64,000 nucleotides of DNA from Pseudodesulfovibrio sp. 5S69 (GTDB taxonomy: Bacteria; Desulfobacterota; Desulfovibrionia; Desulfovibrionales; Desulfovibrionaceae): contig NZ_CP146609.1 of the NCBI RefSeq assembly GCF_037094465.1, positions 2,723,501 through 2,787,500 of the forward strand, read 5' to 3'. The translations under genes and the position numbers were made by a program. Shown piece by piece: positions 49,272 to 58,459 of the stretch. The notes beneath the pieces were generated by a model. That model saw only the letters and a list, made by a program, of their open reading frames with translations. It was not told the origin of the DNA and did not search any database. Each line of letters starts with the position of its first letter. Position 1 is the stretch's first letter.

Positions 49272-50099
49272 ATGAGTGCGAATCTTCCCCTGGTCCTCTC
49301 CGTCACCTCCGGAAAGGGAGGCGTCGGCAAGACCAACATGTCGGTCAACCTGGCCTATTCCCTGAGCGCCGCGGGCAAGAAGGTGGTCCTTCTGGACGCG
49401 GACCTGGGCTTGGCCAACGTGGACGTCATCCTCGGGCTCGCGCCCCAGCACAATCTCTTCCATCTGTTCCACGAAGATATGACCCTGGACCGCATTCTGT
49501 TCGATACCCCGTACGGATTCCGCATCCTCCCGGCATCGTCGGGCGTGAGCGACATGGTCAACCTGGACAAAGGGCAGAAGCTCGACCTCCTGGACGCCAT
49601 GGACTCCCTGGAGGACAACGTTGACTATCTCATCGTGGACACGGGCGCGGGCATCAACGACAACGTGCTCTATTTCAACCTGGCCGTGCAGGAGCGGCTG
49701 CTGATCATCACCCCGGAACCGACTTCCCTGACCGACGCCTACGCGCTGATCAAGGTCCTCAAGCTGCACCACGGGGTGGAGAAATTCCGCGTCCTGGTAA
49801 ACATGGTCAAGGACGTGAACATGGCCCGCGAGGTCTATCTCAAACTCCTGAACGCCTGCGACCACTTTCTCGACGGCATATCGCTCGACCTGGTCGGCTT
49901 CGTGCCCTATGACCAGAACGTGCGCAACGCGGTCATCGCGCAGACCCCGTTCTGTCACAAATTTCCCAAGACCCCGGCCAGCGTGGCTGTCCGGCAGACG
50001 GCCCAGAAGGTCAAAAACTGGCAGGTAACTCCCAACACCGATGGCAATATTAAATTCTTCTGGAAGAAACTCCTCTTCCAGGAACGATCCGTGGCTTGA
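49272..50099 (+). CDS. flhG: MinD/ParA-like ATPase FlhG
   Basis: FlhG (FleN, YlxH) counters FlhF and limits flagellar number. The 275-residue protein has the deviant Walker A motif SGKGGVGKTNMSVNLA, a Walker A' DADLGLANVDV, the switch YLIVDTGAGINDNV and a short basic C-terminal tail. Its last 59 bases are shared with the start of fliA, which is in another frame. A positional weak ribosome site (AAGGAG about 12 bases upstream) is seen. Confidence 0.95.
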   Translation: MSANLPLVLSVTSGKGGVGKTNMSVNLAYSLSAAGKKVVLLDADLGLANVDVILGLAPQHNLFHLFHEDMTLDRILFDTPYGFRILPASSGVSDMVNLDKGQKLDLLDAMDSLEDNVDYLIVDTGAGINDNVLYFNLAVQERLLIITPEPTSLTDAYALIKVLKLHHGVEKFRVLVNMVKDVNMAREVYLKLLNACDHFLDGISLDLVGFVPYDQNVRNAVIAQTPFCHKFPKTPASVAVRQTAQKVKNWQVTPNTDGNIKFFWKKLLFQERSVA

Positions 50100-50826
50100 G
50101 CTGGAGCAGGGCGTCAAGCGCTGGGACGATTTTTCGCCGAGGGACCGGGAAAACATCGTCCGCTACTACGCGCCCAAAATCCGGATTCTGGCACTGCGGC
50201 TCAAGGCGAAGCTGCCCCAGAGCGTTGAGCTCAACGAGCTCATCAGCGCGGGCAGTCTTGGCCTTCTGGACGCCCTCGGGAAGTTCAACCCGGAGTTGGG
50301 GATCAAGTTCGACACGTACTCGGAGAACCGCATCAAGGGGGCCATGCTCGACGAGCTGCGACGCATGGACTGGTTCTCCCGGGGGCTCAGGCAGAAGGTC
50401 AAGGTTCTCGAGGACTCCATGCGCCGGATCGAGCACGAGACCGGCTCCCCGGCCACCACGGAACAGCTCTGCGAACACACCGGCATGTCGGACAGGGAGG
50501 TCCAGCAGGGACTTGAGGCCCTGAACAACCAGGTCTGTCTCAGCCTCGACACCTTTCAGGAGAATCTCATCGGCCAAAAAAAGATGACCGACAACGAGCC
50601 TTTCCAGTCGGCCGCCTTTCAGGAGATTGTTGACAAAGTAGCCAATCTCATTGAAGAATTGACGCCAAGAGAAAAATTGGTCATATCTCTTTATTACGGA
50701 GAGGAGCTGAACATGAAGGAGACGGCCGAGGTTATGGACATAACCGAGGGACGTGTCTCGCAACTTCACTCCCAAGCATTGAATAAATTAAGAAAAACGT
50801 TCAGAGCTCGTTACGAAAACGAGTAG
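50041..50826 (+). CDS. fliA: Flagellar sigma-28 factor FliA
   Basis: FliA directs late flagellar and chemotaxis gene transcription. The 261-residue protein has region 2 (YYAPKIRILALRLKAKLP, LISAGSLGLLDALGKFNPELGIKFDTYSENRIKGAMLDELRRMDW), region 3, and region 4 with a C-terminal helix-turn-helix (NMKETAEVMDITEGRVSQLHSQALNKLRK). The only ATG in the N-terminal part is at 50041, inside flhG, giving a 59-base overlap. No clear ribosome site precedes it, so translation probably depends on ribosomes reading flhG. The first 15 residues, within the overlap, are Ser/Asn-rich and unlike the family. Confidence 0.94.
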   Translation: MAILNSSGRNSSSRNDPWLELEQGVKRWDDFSPRDRENIVRYYAPKIRILALRLKAKLPQSVELNELISAGSLGLLDALGKFNPELGIKFDTYSENRIKGAMLDELRRMDWFSRGLRQKVKVLEDSMRRIEHETGSPATTEQLCEHTGMSDREVQQGLEALNNQVCLSLDTFQENLIGQKKMTDNEPFQSAAFQEIVDKVANLIEELTPREKLVISLYYGEELNMKETAEVMDITEGRVSQLHSQALNKLRKTFRARYENE

Positions 50827-50849
50827 CACTCATGTAAAGGAGACTTTCG

Positions 50850-51230
50850 ATGGGTTACGATACCAACATGCGCGTCCTGGTTGTAGACGATTTCTCCACC
50901 ATGCGTAAAATCATCAAGAACATCCTGCGCCAGCTGGGTTTCAACAACATCGTCGAAGCCGACGACGGCTCCACCGCGTGGGAAGTGCTCAACAAGGACA
51001 ACATCGACTTCATCGTCTCCGACTGGAACATGCCCACCATGTCCGGCATTGAACTGCTCCGCAAGGTGCGCGCCAGCGAGGAGTACGCGGACATCCCCTT
51101 CCTGATGGTCACCGCCGAGGCCCAGCAGGAGAACATCATCGAGGCCGTGCAGGCCAAGGTGTCCAACTACATCGTCAAGCCGTTCACCCCCGAAACACTG
51201 GGCCAGAAGATCGACAAAATCTTCGCCTAA
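50850..51230 (+). CDS. cheY: Chemotaxis response regulator CheY
   Basis: A 126-residue single receiver domain. The acidic pocket is VVDDFSTMRK, the phosphorylation site is Asp58 (IVSDWNMPTMSG), and the switch residues are in MVTAEAQ and IVKPFTPETL. The MRKIIKNILRQLGF and DWNMP segments are diagnostic of true CheY, which binds FliM and reverses the flagellar motor. AAAGGAG precedes the start. Confidence 0.96.
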   Translation: MGYDTNMRVLVVDDFSTMRKIIKNILRQLGFNNIVEADDGSTAWEVLNKDNIDFIVSDWNMPTMSGIELLRKVRASEEYADIPFLMVTAEAQQENIIEAVQAKVSNYIVKPFTPETLGQKIDKIFA

Positions 51231-51257
51231 ACCACCGTTGCCGGTTAAGCGTATGCC

Positions 51258-51962
51258 ATGGTCCTGCTCGTCCCGGATGATGCCGAAGATGTAACCGACG
51301 CTCCCGCCGAACAGCGGAAAGCGGAGTTGGACGATGCCGCCGCGAGCCGGGCCACCCAGAAGGTCGACCTCGACCTCGACGACGCCCCGTTCCTCGAAGA
51401 CGAGGACGAAAACGAGGATATCGAGGAAGTCGAGGTCAACACCCCGTTCCTGACCGAGGACGACTCCAAGCCCAAGCCGGGACTGGCCGCCCTGCTCAAG
51501 AACAAGTTCGTGCTCATGGGCCTGGGCGTCATCCTGGTCCTGCTGGTCATCATCGTCATCCTCCTGTTGCGCGAACCCGAAGCACCACCCCCGCCGCCTC
51601 CGCCGCCAGCCGAGGAGACAAATACCCCGGAACCGCCCCCCGAAGTCCCGGAGACGCCCCAGATCATCGTCAAGCTCGACCCGTTCCTCATCGAGCAGCG
51701 GGACGAAACGGGCAAGATCCGCTTCCTTGAGGTCAGCATCCTCCTGTCCACGGAGGACGAGGGCCTGGCCCGGCAATTCAAACAGGAGACGTTTGCCGTG
51801 CGCAACGCCCTGTACTATTATCTCAAGAATAAGGATTTGCAGTTTTTGTCCGATAAGGAGAACAGCGAGAAGCTGAAAAAGGAACTGCTGGTCATCATCA
51901 ACCAATACATGGGGTTCGGCCAGTTCGATACATTGATGTTCGAACAATATCTTGTGAGGTGA
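51258..51962 (+). CDS. fliL: Flagellar basal body-associated protein FliL, with an acidic N-terminal extension
   Basis: FliL surrounds and supports the stator of the flagellar motor. The 234-residue protein has one membrane helix at about 84-104 and a periplasmic domain with the FliL pattern (VKLDPFLIEQ, IRFLEVSILLSTED, ALYYYLKNKD). It has two odd features. An unusually long acidic cytoplasmic segment precedes the helix (about residues 7-70, dense in Asp and Glu). A proline run (about 110-117) follows it. No clear ribosome site precedes the ATG, and an out-of-frame ATG stands 6 bases upstream. Confidence 0.88.
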   Translation: MVLLVPDDAEDVTDAPAEQRKAELDDAAASRATQKVDLDLDDAPFLEDEDENEDIEEVEVNTPFLTEDDSKPKPGLAALLKNKFVLMGLGVILVLLVIIVILLLREPEAPPPPPPPPAEETNTPEPPPEVPETPQIIVKLDPFLIEQRDETGKIRFLEVSILLSTEDEGLARQFKQETFAVRNALYYYLKNKDLQFLSDKENSEKLKKELLVIINQYMGFGQFDTLMFEQYLVR

Positions 51963-51965
51963 TCC

Positions 51966-52292
51966 ATGAGCACCACGCCGTTGGACCTGCCCATACTCAT
52001 TTCCCAGCTGCCCTTCGTGCAGAAGATCGCGCATGCGGAAAAGGCCACGCCCGAAATCAACCAGATGCTCTTCGGCCCGCTGATCCAGGAACAGCTCCGC
52101 CAACGCGAGGGCAAAGTCCAGCAGGTCCAGAAGAAGACCGCCACCGATCCTGTGGACCGCGACGGGCACAACCACCAGCGGCAGGAAGCCGCTCCGGAAC
52201 ATAAAAAACGCGATCGGGACGAGGATGATCCCGATACCGGAGCTTCGGACGGTTCTCCCTGGTCCGGCAACATCGTCAACGTCAAGATCTGA
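51966..52292 (+). CDS. Small hydrophilic protein of unknown function in the flagellar operon
   Basis: I do not recognise the family. The 108-residue protein has a mildly hydrophobic N-terminal half (PLDLPILISQLPFVQKIAHAEK) and a very charged second half rich in Lys, Arg, Asp, His and Gln, likely disordered. It starts 3 bases after fliL, with a GAGGTG site at the fliL end, and lies 23 bases before the next gene. Its position in the motor operon and lack of any signal peptide suggest a cytoplasmic accessory or chaperone-like role, which is only a guess. Confidence 0.72.
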   Translation: MSTTPLDLPILISQLPFVQKIAHAEKATPEINQMLFGPLIQEQLRQREGKVQQVQKKTATDPVDRDGHNHQRQEAAPEHKKRDRDEDDPDTGASDGSPWSGNIVNVKI

Positions 52293-52315
52293 CCCCCGAA
52301 GGGGCAAGCCCAATC

Positions 52316-52723
52316 ATGTCCAATCTGCTCATCATGCTCTTCACCATCAGCGAGGTCGTCCTACTCGGCGTCGTGATTCTCTTCTTCCTGCGTCTGCGCA
52401 AATCCGAGACCCTGCTCTCCGGCCTGCACGCCAAGCAGGAGGAGTTCATCAAGCGTCTGCAATTCAACACGCAGCTAGAAAACGAATTGGTGGCCACCTT
52501 CGAGCAACGCCAACAGGAGCTGGTCGCCCTGAACACCCAACTGGAAAACAAGGCCGCCGAGCTCAGGAAGTTGGTCAAGCTCGCCAACGAATATGCCAAG
52601 TCCCCGCATTTCATGCGTGAAATCATCATCCAGGGACACCGCTCCGGCAAGACCCCGATGCAGCTCGCCAAGTCCACCGGCCTCGGGCTGGAGGAAGTCG
52701 AACTGATCATCGACCAGTCATAG
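52316..52723 (+). CDS. DUF2802/SwrB-like membrane protein with coiled coil
   Basis: A 135-residue protein with an N-terminal membrane helix (about 5-26), a charged coiled coil (about 30-90) and a C-terminal helix-turn-helix-like segment (RSGKTPMQLAKSTGLGLEEVELI). This layout is that of DUF2802/DUF6115 proteins found in flagellar clusters, and of SwrB in Bacillus, which helps assemble the flagellar export apparatus. No catalytic residues are seen. It is the second of three poorly known genes after fliL. Confidence 0.72.
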   Translation: MSNLLIMLFTISEVVLLGVVILFFLRLRKSETLLSGLHAKQEEFIKRLQFNTQLENELVATFEQRQQELVALNTQLENKAAELRKLVKLANEYAKSPHFMREIIIQGHRSGKTPMQLAKSTGLGLEEVELIIDQS

Positions 52724-52733
52724 GAGGCCCGCG

Positions 52734-53561
52734 GTGCGCATCTCCGGTTCAGGCACGGGCGGCGCCTACAGCGGAGGCGGCAGCCGTTCCGACCGATTCC
52801 GCAAACGCCACCGGCCGGGCCAGAAGGTCCGGGGCGTACTGATCAAGAACCTCCCGGACGCCATGGCCTGGGTGGACATCGACGGCGAACGGCTCCTGGC
52901 GCAGCTCGAAACCGCCCACCCCGAGGGCAGCCGCCTGCTCTTCCTCGTTCAACAGCTCGTGCCGCGCATCGTCCTCAAGGAACTGACCGGCGGCACACAC
53001 GGCAACGCCGCCGGCGCCCTCGGCCGGATCAGCGACTTCGACTCGGCCCGAACCCTCTTCGAGAACCGGTTCCGCCCCGCGCTCACACAGGCCGGAGTTT
53101 TCGGACGCCCCTTGCCCCTGCCCGATTTTCTCGCCCTGCTGGCCGCCAACCCGCCGATCCACGCAGCCTACCAGGACGCCGCCAACTGCGCCCTCCCACT
53201 GTCTCGCTCCTTACAGGAAGCCGACAAGGGAGCACTCGTCTACCAGCCCTGGCTCGCCCCCACAGGCAGACGGCAGGCCACCATCGTCCGGCATGCACTC
53301 GACGATTCCCGGCTCACCGAAACGCTCATCGAATTCGACCACACACGCACGGGCCTCACCCGCGTCCAGTTCCTGTGCAAGACCGACACCCTGTCCTGCC
53401 GCGTGCAGCTCCAACACCCCGAGCACGCCCAGGCCCTTTCCCGCTACCTCGCTACCCGCACCCACCCCGGTACGCCCTTCCACATCCAGCACCTCGGCAT
53501 CGCCAAACTCCCCCGCACCAGCCACAGCGGCATCCTCGCCGAACTTTTATTCAAGAGGTAG
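52734..53561 (+). CDS. Uncharacterised protein closing the flagellar operon
   Basis: I do not recognise the family. The 275-residue protein starts at a GTG (52734) with AGGAGG 6 bases upstream. The first 35 residues are rich in Gly, Ser and Arg (SGGGSRSDRFRKRHRPGQ) and likely disordered. A beta-rich OB-like patch follows (KVRGVLIKNLPDAMAWVDIDGERLLAQL), then a helical middle and a C-terminal alpha/beta part (TRVQFLCKTDTLSCRVQLQHPEHAQALSRYL). It lacks membrane helices and a signal peptide. The tail of its reading resembles the domain seen after linker regions in FliK-like proteins only in a general way. Confidence 0.65.
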   Translation: MRISGSGTGGAYSGGGSRSDRFRKRHRPGQKVRGVLIKNLPDAMAWVDIDGERLLAQLETAHPEGSRLLFLVQQLVPRIVLKELTGGTHGNAAGALGRISDFDSARTLFENRFRPALTQAGVFGRPLPLPDFLALLAANPPIHAAYQDAANCALPLSRSLQEADKGALVYQPWLAPTGRRQATIVRHALDDSRLTETLIEFDHTRTGLTRVQFLCKTDTLSCRVQLQHPEHAQALSRYLATRTHPGTPFHIQHLGIAKLPRTSHSGILAELLFKR

Positions 53562-53563
53562 AG

Positions 53564-53624
53564 AGGCCCCCGGCCCCCCATCCCCTCTTCCTTCCTAAAC
53601 TTTTTGTATGCGCATTCTCGCGGA
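53564..53624 (-). repeat. Intergenic repeat element, copy 2 (partial)
   Basis: On the minus strand this stretch contains CGCGAGAATGCG, then CAAAAAGTTTAGGA, an AGGGGAT.GGGGGCCGGGGG run, and stops at the end of the preceding gene. It matches the first half of the copy at 15592-15710 closely and lacks the long hairpin arm and the CCGGCCGCCGGAGGC end. Confidence 0.6.
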
Positions 53625-53717
53625 CGGAGGGTAAGGCAAGGCCCTGCCTCTTATGTAACGCTTGGCCGGATGAGACAATGTGGTAACAAGGAAACACAGA
53701 TCATCGCAGCCGCACGT

Positions 53718-53815
53718 CTCCGCGAAGCGAAAACAAAAAGTTCTGGAGATTCTTAAGAACCTCTTTCAAGAGGTTCTTAAGCGGGGTCCGGGGCAGCGTC
53801 CCGGCCGCCGGAGGC
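53718..53815 (+). repeat. Intergenic repeat element, copy 3
   Basis: On the plus strand: CCGCGAAGCG, a short spacer, CAAAAAGTT, a hairpin with perfect 14-base arms (53752-53765 and 53768-53781, CTTAAGAACCTCTT and its complement), then GCGGGGTCCGGGGCAGC and CCGGCCGCCGGAGGC. The end modules are the same as in copy 1; the hairpin sequence differs. Confidence 0.7.
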
Positions 53816-53822
53816 AATGCAC

Positions 53823-53868
53823 AAGGCCACAAAAAAGCCCGCCTGACGGCGGGCTTTTTTGTGGCCTT
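53823..53868. terminator. Bidirectional terminator between the flagellar operon and lpxC
   Basis: Perfect 21-base arms (AAGGCCACAAAAAAGCCCGCC at 53823-53843 and its complement at 53848-53868) around TGAC, with T runs on both strands inside the stem. It lies 15 bases after the lpxC stop. Confidence 0.92.
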
Positions 53869-53883
53869 ACGGGGTACTGAAAC

Positions 53884-54801
53884 CTAAGCCACGGCAGTGG
53901 CGGGCTGGAGCTGCTCGCGCGCAGGGGATTCCTTGACGGCGGGAGCGCCCTGGACCTTCTCTTCGAGATAGAGGTCCCGGTTCTCGTCCAGGTGGCGGAG
54001 GAAGGCGTTGTTCAGGGCGTGACCCGAGGCAAAAATCTCGAAGTGGCCCTGGAGCCGCGCGCCGAAGGTTGCGATGTCACCGACAAAGTCGAGCATCTTG
54101 TGACGCACGAACTCGTCCTCGAAGCGCAGCCCTTCGGCGTTGAGGATATTATATTCGTCCAGGATGATCGCGTTGTCCAACGATCCGCCCAGACCCATGC
54201 CGTTGGCGTGCAGGTAGTCGACTTCCTTCAGGAAACCGAAGGTGCGGGCCTTGGCAAGATGCTGCGCGAAATTATCGGGAGTGATTTCCATGTCCATGTG
54301 CTGGCGGCCGATGAGCGGGTGGGCGAACTCAATGGTGTAGTCCACGCGCAGGCCGTCGTACGGACGGACCTTGATGTATTTTCCGTCCTGCTCGAAGTCC
54401 ATGGCTTTCTTGAAGTTCAGGACCTTGCGGGGCTTGTTCAGGGTGCGCATGCCCGCCTGTTTGAGCAGGTAGACGAAGGAACCGGCGCTGCCGTCCATGA
54501 TGGGCACTTCCTTGCCCGTAACTTCGATGTGGATGTTGTCGATGCCCATGCCGTTGATGGTGGCAAGCAGGTGTTCGACGGTGGCCACGGTCTCGCGGCC
54601 GTCTCCCAGCACCGTGGCCAAGCTGGTCTCCACGACCAGGGACGGGGCAGGAGTCAGGAAAGTGGACCCGGTTCCGTCGCGTAGCGAAAACAGGATGCCG
54701 GTGTCCTCCGCTGCGGGCCGAAGAACCAGATCCACCTGCTTGCCGCTGTGGAGTCCGATACCGGTGCAACGTACTGATCTATGTATGGTTGTCTGAGACA
54801 T
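53884..54801 (-). CDS. lpxC: UDP-3-O-acyl-N-acetylglucosamine deacetylase
   Basis: LpxC catalyses the first committed step of lipid A synthesis, so the cell has a lipopolysaccharide outer membrane. The protein has 305 residues. Zinc ligands are in TVEHLLATI (His), VRHKMLDFVGD (His and Asp). The catalytic His is in ASGHALNN. The GKEVPIMDGSAG block is also typical. It has its own terminator, and the 180-base AT-rich upstream region separates it from prmC on the same strand. Confidence 0.96.
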   Translation of the reverse strand: MSQTTIHRSVRCTGIGLHSGKQVDLVLRPAAEDTGILFSLRDGTGSTFLTPAPSLVVETSLATVLGDGRETVATVEHLLATINGMGIDNIHIEVTGKEVPIMDGSAGSFVYLLKQAGMRTLNKPRKVLNFKKAMDFEQDGKYIKVRPYDGLRVDYTIEFAHPLIGRQHMDMEITPDNFAQHLAKARTFGFLKEVDYLHANGMGLGGSLDNAIILDEYNILNAEGLRFEDEFVRHKMLDFVGDIATFGARLQGHFEIFASGHALNNAFLRHLDENRDLYLEEKVQGAPAVKESPAREQLQPATAVA

Positions 54802-54982
54802 TATCCCTCCGCTTGATTAACCAGCAACTAAATAGCAAGAACAATGCCACAGATCGTAGAACATATAAATAACTGTTATAATTGAAAATTCTTAGGTTGT
54901 GACTATCTGAACCTATGTTGCATTCCAGCAACTCTTTGTTTTTTTACAACAAGGATGGGCCGGAGTTGTTGCATTTCTACGA

Positions 54983-55834
54983 TTATTTTTTTCTCGCCGA
55001 CACCACGCGGTCCCGCCCGGAGAGGTCTTTTTTGACCCCAACCCCTTCGAATCGTGGATATTTATCAATAATAATATCTATTATCATTTTTGCCTGATCG
55101 TAACCTATCTCCATGAAAAACCGCCCTCCCGGCTTGAGCATGGTCGCCACGCCGGGGAGCATGGCCCGGATGTGATCCAGGCCGTCGGGGCCGCTGACCA
55201 GGGCGCCGATCGGCTCAAACGCGGTAACTTCCGGGCTGGCCGCCGCAAACTCGGACTCGCTCACGTAGGGCGGATTGGAGACCACCAGGTCAAACGCGCC
55301 TTTCACGGTCTCACGGGTAAAATCGGCCTGGTGAAACTCCAAGCGATCCGCCACGTTGTGGGCGCGCGCGTTGGCCTTTGCCACGGCCAGGGCCGCAGGG
55401 CTGACGTCCACGGCCACGCCCTGTGCATTGGGAAAAAGCACGGCGATGGTCACGGCAAGGATGCCGGAACCGGTGCCGAGATCGGCAAAACAGAAGGATT
55501 GGTCCCTGGAAAAAGTTTGCTCCACCGCCTCCACAATGTGTTCGGTCTCGGGGCGGGGGATAAGCACGGCGGGTGAGACCGCAAAGTCGAGCCCGTAGAA
55601 TTCCCTGGAGCCCAGGATGTAGGCCACGGGTTCGCCCGCCTCGCGGCGGGTGACGAGCGCGTTCACGGCGGCGTATTCGTCGTCCGTGAGGACCCTGCCC
55701 CTTTCGAGGTTCAGGGTCAGGCGCGAGCAGTCGAGGGCATGGGCGGCCAGGAGCTCGGCGCTCAGACGGGGCGAGTCCACGCCGGAAAGGCGGGACTCGC
55801 ACTCCTTGAGCACGTCCTGGATATTGCGGGACAC
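54983..55834 (-). CDS. prmC: Release factor glutamine methyltransferase
   Basis: PrmC methylates the glutamine of the GGQ motif of release factors such as the prfA product encoded just upstream. The 283-residue protein has an N-terminal helical domain, the SAM motif DLGTGSGILAVTIA and the catalytic NPPYVSE. It lies 22 bases after prfA, the usual pairing. The end of the gene is AT-rich. Confidence 0.95.
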   Translation of the reverse strand: MSRNIQDVLKECESRLSGVDSPRLSAELLAAHALDCSRLTLNLERGRVLTDDEYAAVNALVTRREAGEPVAYILGSREFYGLDFAVSPAVLIPRPETEHIVEAVEQTFSRDQSFCFADLGTGSGILAVTIAVLFPNAQGVAVDVSPAALAVAKANARAHNVADRLEFHQADFTRETVKGAFDLVVSNPPYVSESEFAAASPEVTAFEPIGALVSGPDGLDHIRAMLPGVATMLKPGGRFFMEIGYDQAKMIIDIIIDKYPRFEGVGVKKDLSGRDRVVSARKK

Positions 55835-55856
55835 CGGGGCTCCTCGGCGGGAACGG

Positions 55857-56924
<1,068 letters not shown>

Positions 56925-56926
56925 GA

Positions 56927-57853
56927 TCAGCACTCCTCGGCGTTGACAGCGCACCGCAGGGCGGCGATGGCCACCTCAAGTTGGCTGTCGTCTGGTTCCT
57001 TGGTGGTCAGCATCTGCATCATCAGCCCCGGCCAGCACATCAGCTTGCACAGGCCGTTCTTGCTGTATTTACCGGCGAACTTGATCATCTCGTAAGCAAT
57101 GCAACTAACCGGGATCATGAGAAAAAGTTTCATACCGACGATGTACAGATGTTTGACCATGAAATGTTCCGGCGAATAGAACGTCAGCAGCCAGGGCACC
57201 AGCACGGCGTAAAGCATAATGGACACCGCCAGGACGAACAGCAGAAAGGCGGTGCCGCAACGCGGGTGCAGGCGGCTGTAGAAACGGCTTGAAGCGGGAG
57301 AGAGCTCCTTGCCCTCCTCCCAGGTCCAGATGACCTTGTGTTCGGCCCCGTGGTACTGGAAGACCCGGCGAATATCCGGAATGTAGGAGATGGCCAGGAT
57401 ATAGCCCACAAAGACGACCATCTTGATCAGGCCGTCCCAGGCGTGGAAGCTCAGTGAATCCACGTCGCCGCCCAGACCGAGCAGCTCCATGCCCACGGAC
57501 AGGAAATGCGGCAGGACCACGAACAGGCCGAGCGCCGCGCCGAGCGCCAGGACCATGGTCAGGATCAGGTGCCAAGTGGTCAACTCGCCGCCGTCGTCCT
57601 CGCCGTCCTCGGCGGCCTGCATGGCGGAATAATTCAACGCCTTGATGCCGTTGACCATGGTCTCCATGAGCACCGGGAAGCCGCGCAGGAAGGGTTTCTT
57701 GAGCAAGGGATGTTTGACCAGGGTGAACCACGGCCGAACATCGGTGACGATCTCGCCGTCCGCCTTGCGGATAGCGATGGCGAGCTTGTCCTTGGCGCGC
57801 ATCATCACGCCTTCGATCACCGCCTGGCCACCCACCGCCTGGGGTGCGGCCAT
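56927..57853 (-). CDS. DUF1385 membrane protein
   Basis: A 308-residue membrane protein with about four helices (around 110-130, 160-180, 205-235 and 245-270). Its family (YqhQ-like) is recognised by [24 protein letters not shown] near the N-terminus, [17 protein letters not shown], and the [10 protein letters not shown] and [11 protein letters not shown] blocks. Function is unknown, but it is often next to prfA and rpmE, as here. The start at 57853 is chosen by family likeness; the frame is open to 58003 but without support. Confidence 0.88.
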   Translation of the reverse strand: MAAPQAVGGQAVIEGVMMRAKDKLAIAIRKADGEIVTDVRPWFTLVKHPLLKKPFLRGFPVLMETMVNGIKALNYSAMQAAEDGEDDGGELTTWHLILTMVLALGAALGLFVVLPHFLSVGMELLGLGGDVDSLSFHAWDGLIKMVVFVGYILAISYIPDIRRVFQYHGAEHKVIWTWEEGKELSPASSRFYSRLHPRCGTAFLLFVLAVSIMLYAVLVPWLLTFYSPEHFMVKHLYIVGMKLFLMIPVSCIAYEMIKFAGKYSKNGLCKLMCWPGLMMQMLTTKEPDDSQLEVAIAALRCAVNAEEC

Positions 57854-57977
57854 CGTCAAGAGTCCTTGCAGTTTCAAACAGATACCCTCCGGTAAAGGAA
57901 ACGCTCCAGGGGTGGCACGCGCCGTGTCCCGCATGGCTGGAGAATCATGGATTCCCCGCCGATTGTAAAGCGCCGGA

Positions 57978-58024
57978 TAAAACAATATGCCTCCGAAGGG
58001 CACACGACCCCACCGAAGGCATAT
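57978..58024 (-). terminator. Hairpin after rpmE
   Basis: On the minus strand ATATGCCT and AGGCATAT, with GGG/CCC inside, close a loop and are followed by TGTTTTATC. It may partly separate rpmE from the DUF1385-prfA-prmC genes. Confidence 0.5.
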
Positions 58025-58051
58025 GGTCTCGGCTTGCGCCGAAAAAAAGAG

Positions 58052-58279
58052 CTACTTGGACTTGGCGGCCAGGCTGCTCAGATCGCCGTACTTCTTGCGG
58101 AAGCGGTCGATGCGGCCGGCGGTGTCCACGAAGCGCTGCTTACCGGTGTAGAAGGGATGGCAGTTGGAGCAGATTTCCACTTCGAACTCCTCACCCTTGG
58201 TGGTCAGCAGCTCGGCCTCGTAACCGCAGTGGCAGCGAATCTTGGCCTTGTAAGTCTTGGGATGAATATCGTTTTTCAT
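58052..58279 (-). CDS. rpmE: 50S ribosomal protein L31, zinc type
   Basis: A 75-residue ribosomal protein. The zinc ligands Cys16, Cys18, Cys37 and Cys40 (IRCHCGY and ICSNCHPFY) are all present, so it is the zinc-binding C+ form. GGAGATAG precedes the start. It heads the run towards DUF1385, prfA and prmC. Confidence 0.96.
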   Translation of the reverse strand: MKNDIHPKTYKAKIRCHCGYEAELLTTKGEEFEVEICSNCHPFYTGKQRFVDTAGRIDRFRKKYGDLSSLAAKSK

Positions 58280-58404
58280 GACTATCTCCTGTCATTCTTT
58301 TTGCGTGGAACTCGGTCTTATACGCACTGCCCCACCGATTGGCAAGGAAAATCTTCCAGGATTCTCCGGGGACCCGCTCCACCCCAGGCCGAGGCTGTCC
58401 GGGC

Positions 58405-58437
58405 GCAAAAAAGGCGGGAACCGAAGCTCCCGCCTTT
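58405..58437 (-). terminator. Terminator of dsrC
   Basis: On the minus strand AAAGGCGGGA and TCCCGCCTTT pair perfectly around an eight-base loop and are followed by six T. It lies 23 bases after the stop. Confidence 0.88.
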
Positions 58438-58459
58438 GTCAGTCGAGTTCGGTCGCGAA

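Noticed and set aside
54902..54982. Terminator after prmC using ATGCAAC repeats and a T run near 54935.
   Set aside because: The repeats are mostly direct or poorly paired, and the T run is on the wrong strand for prmC.
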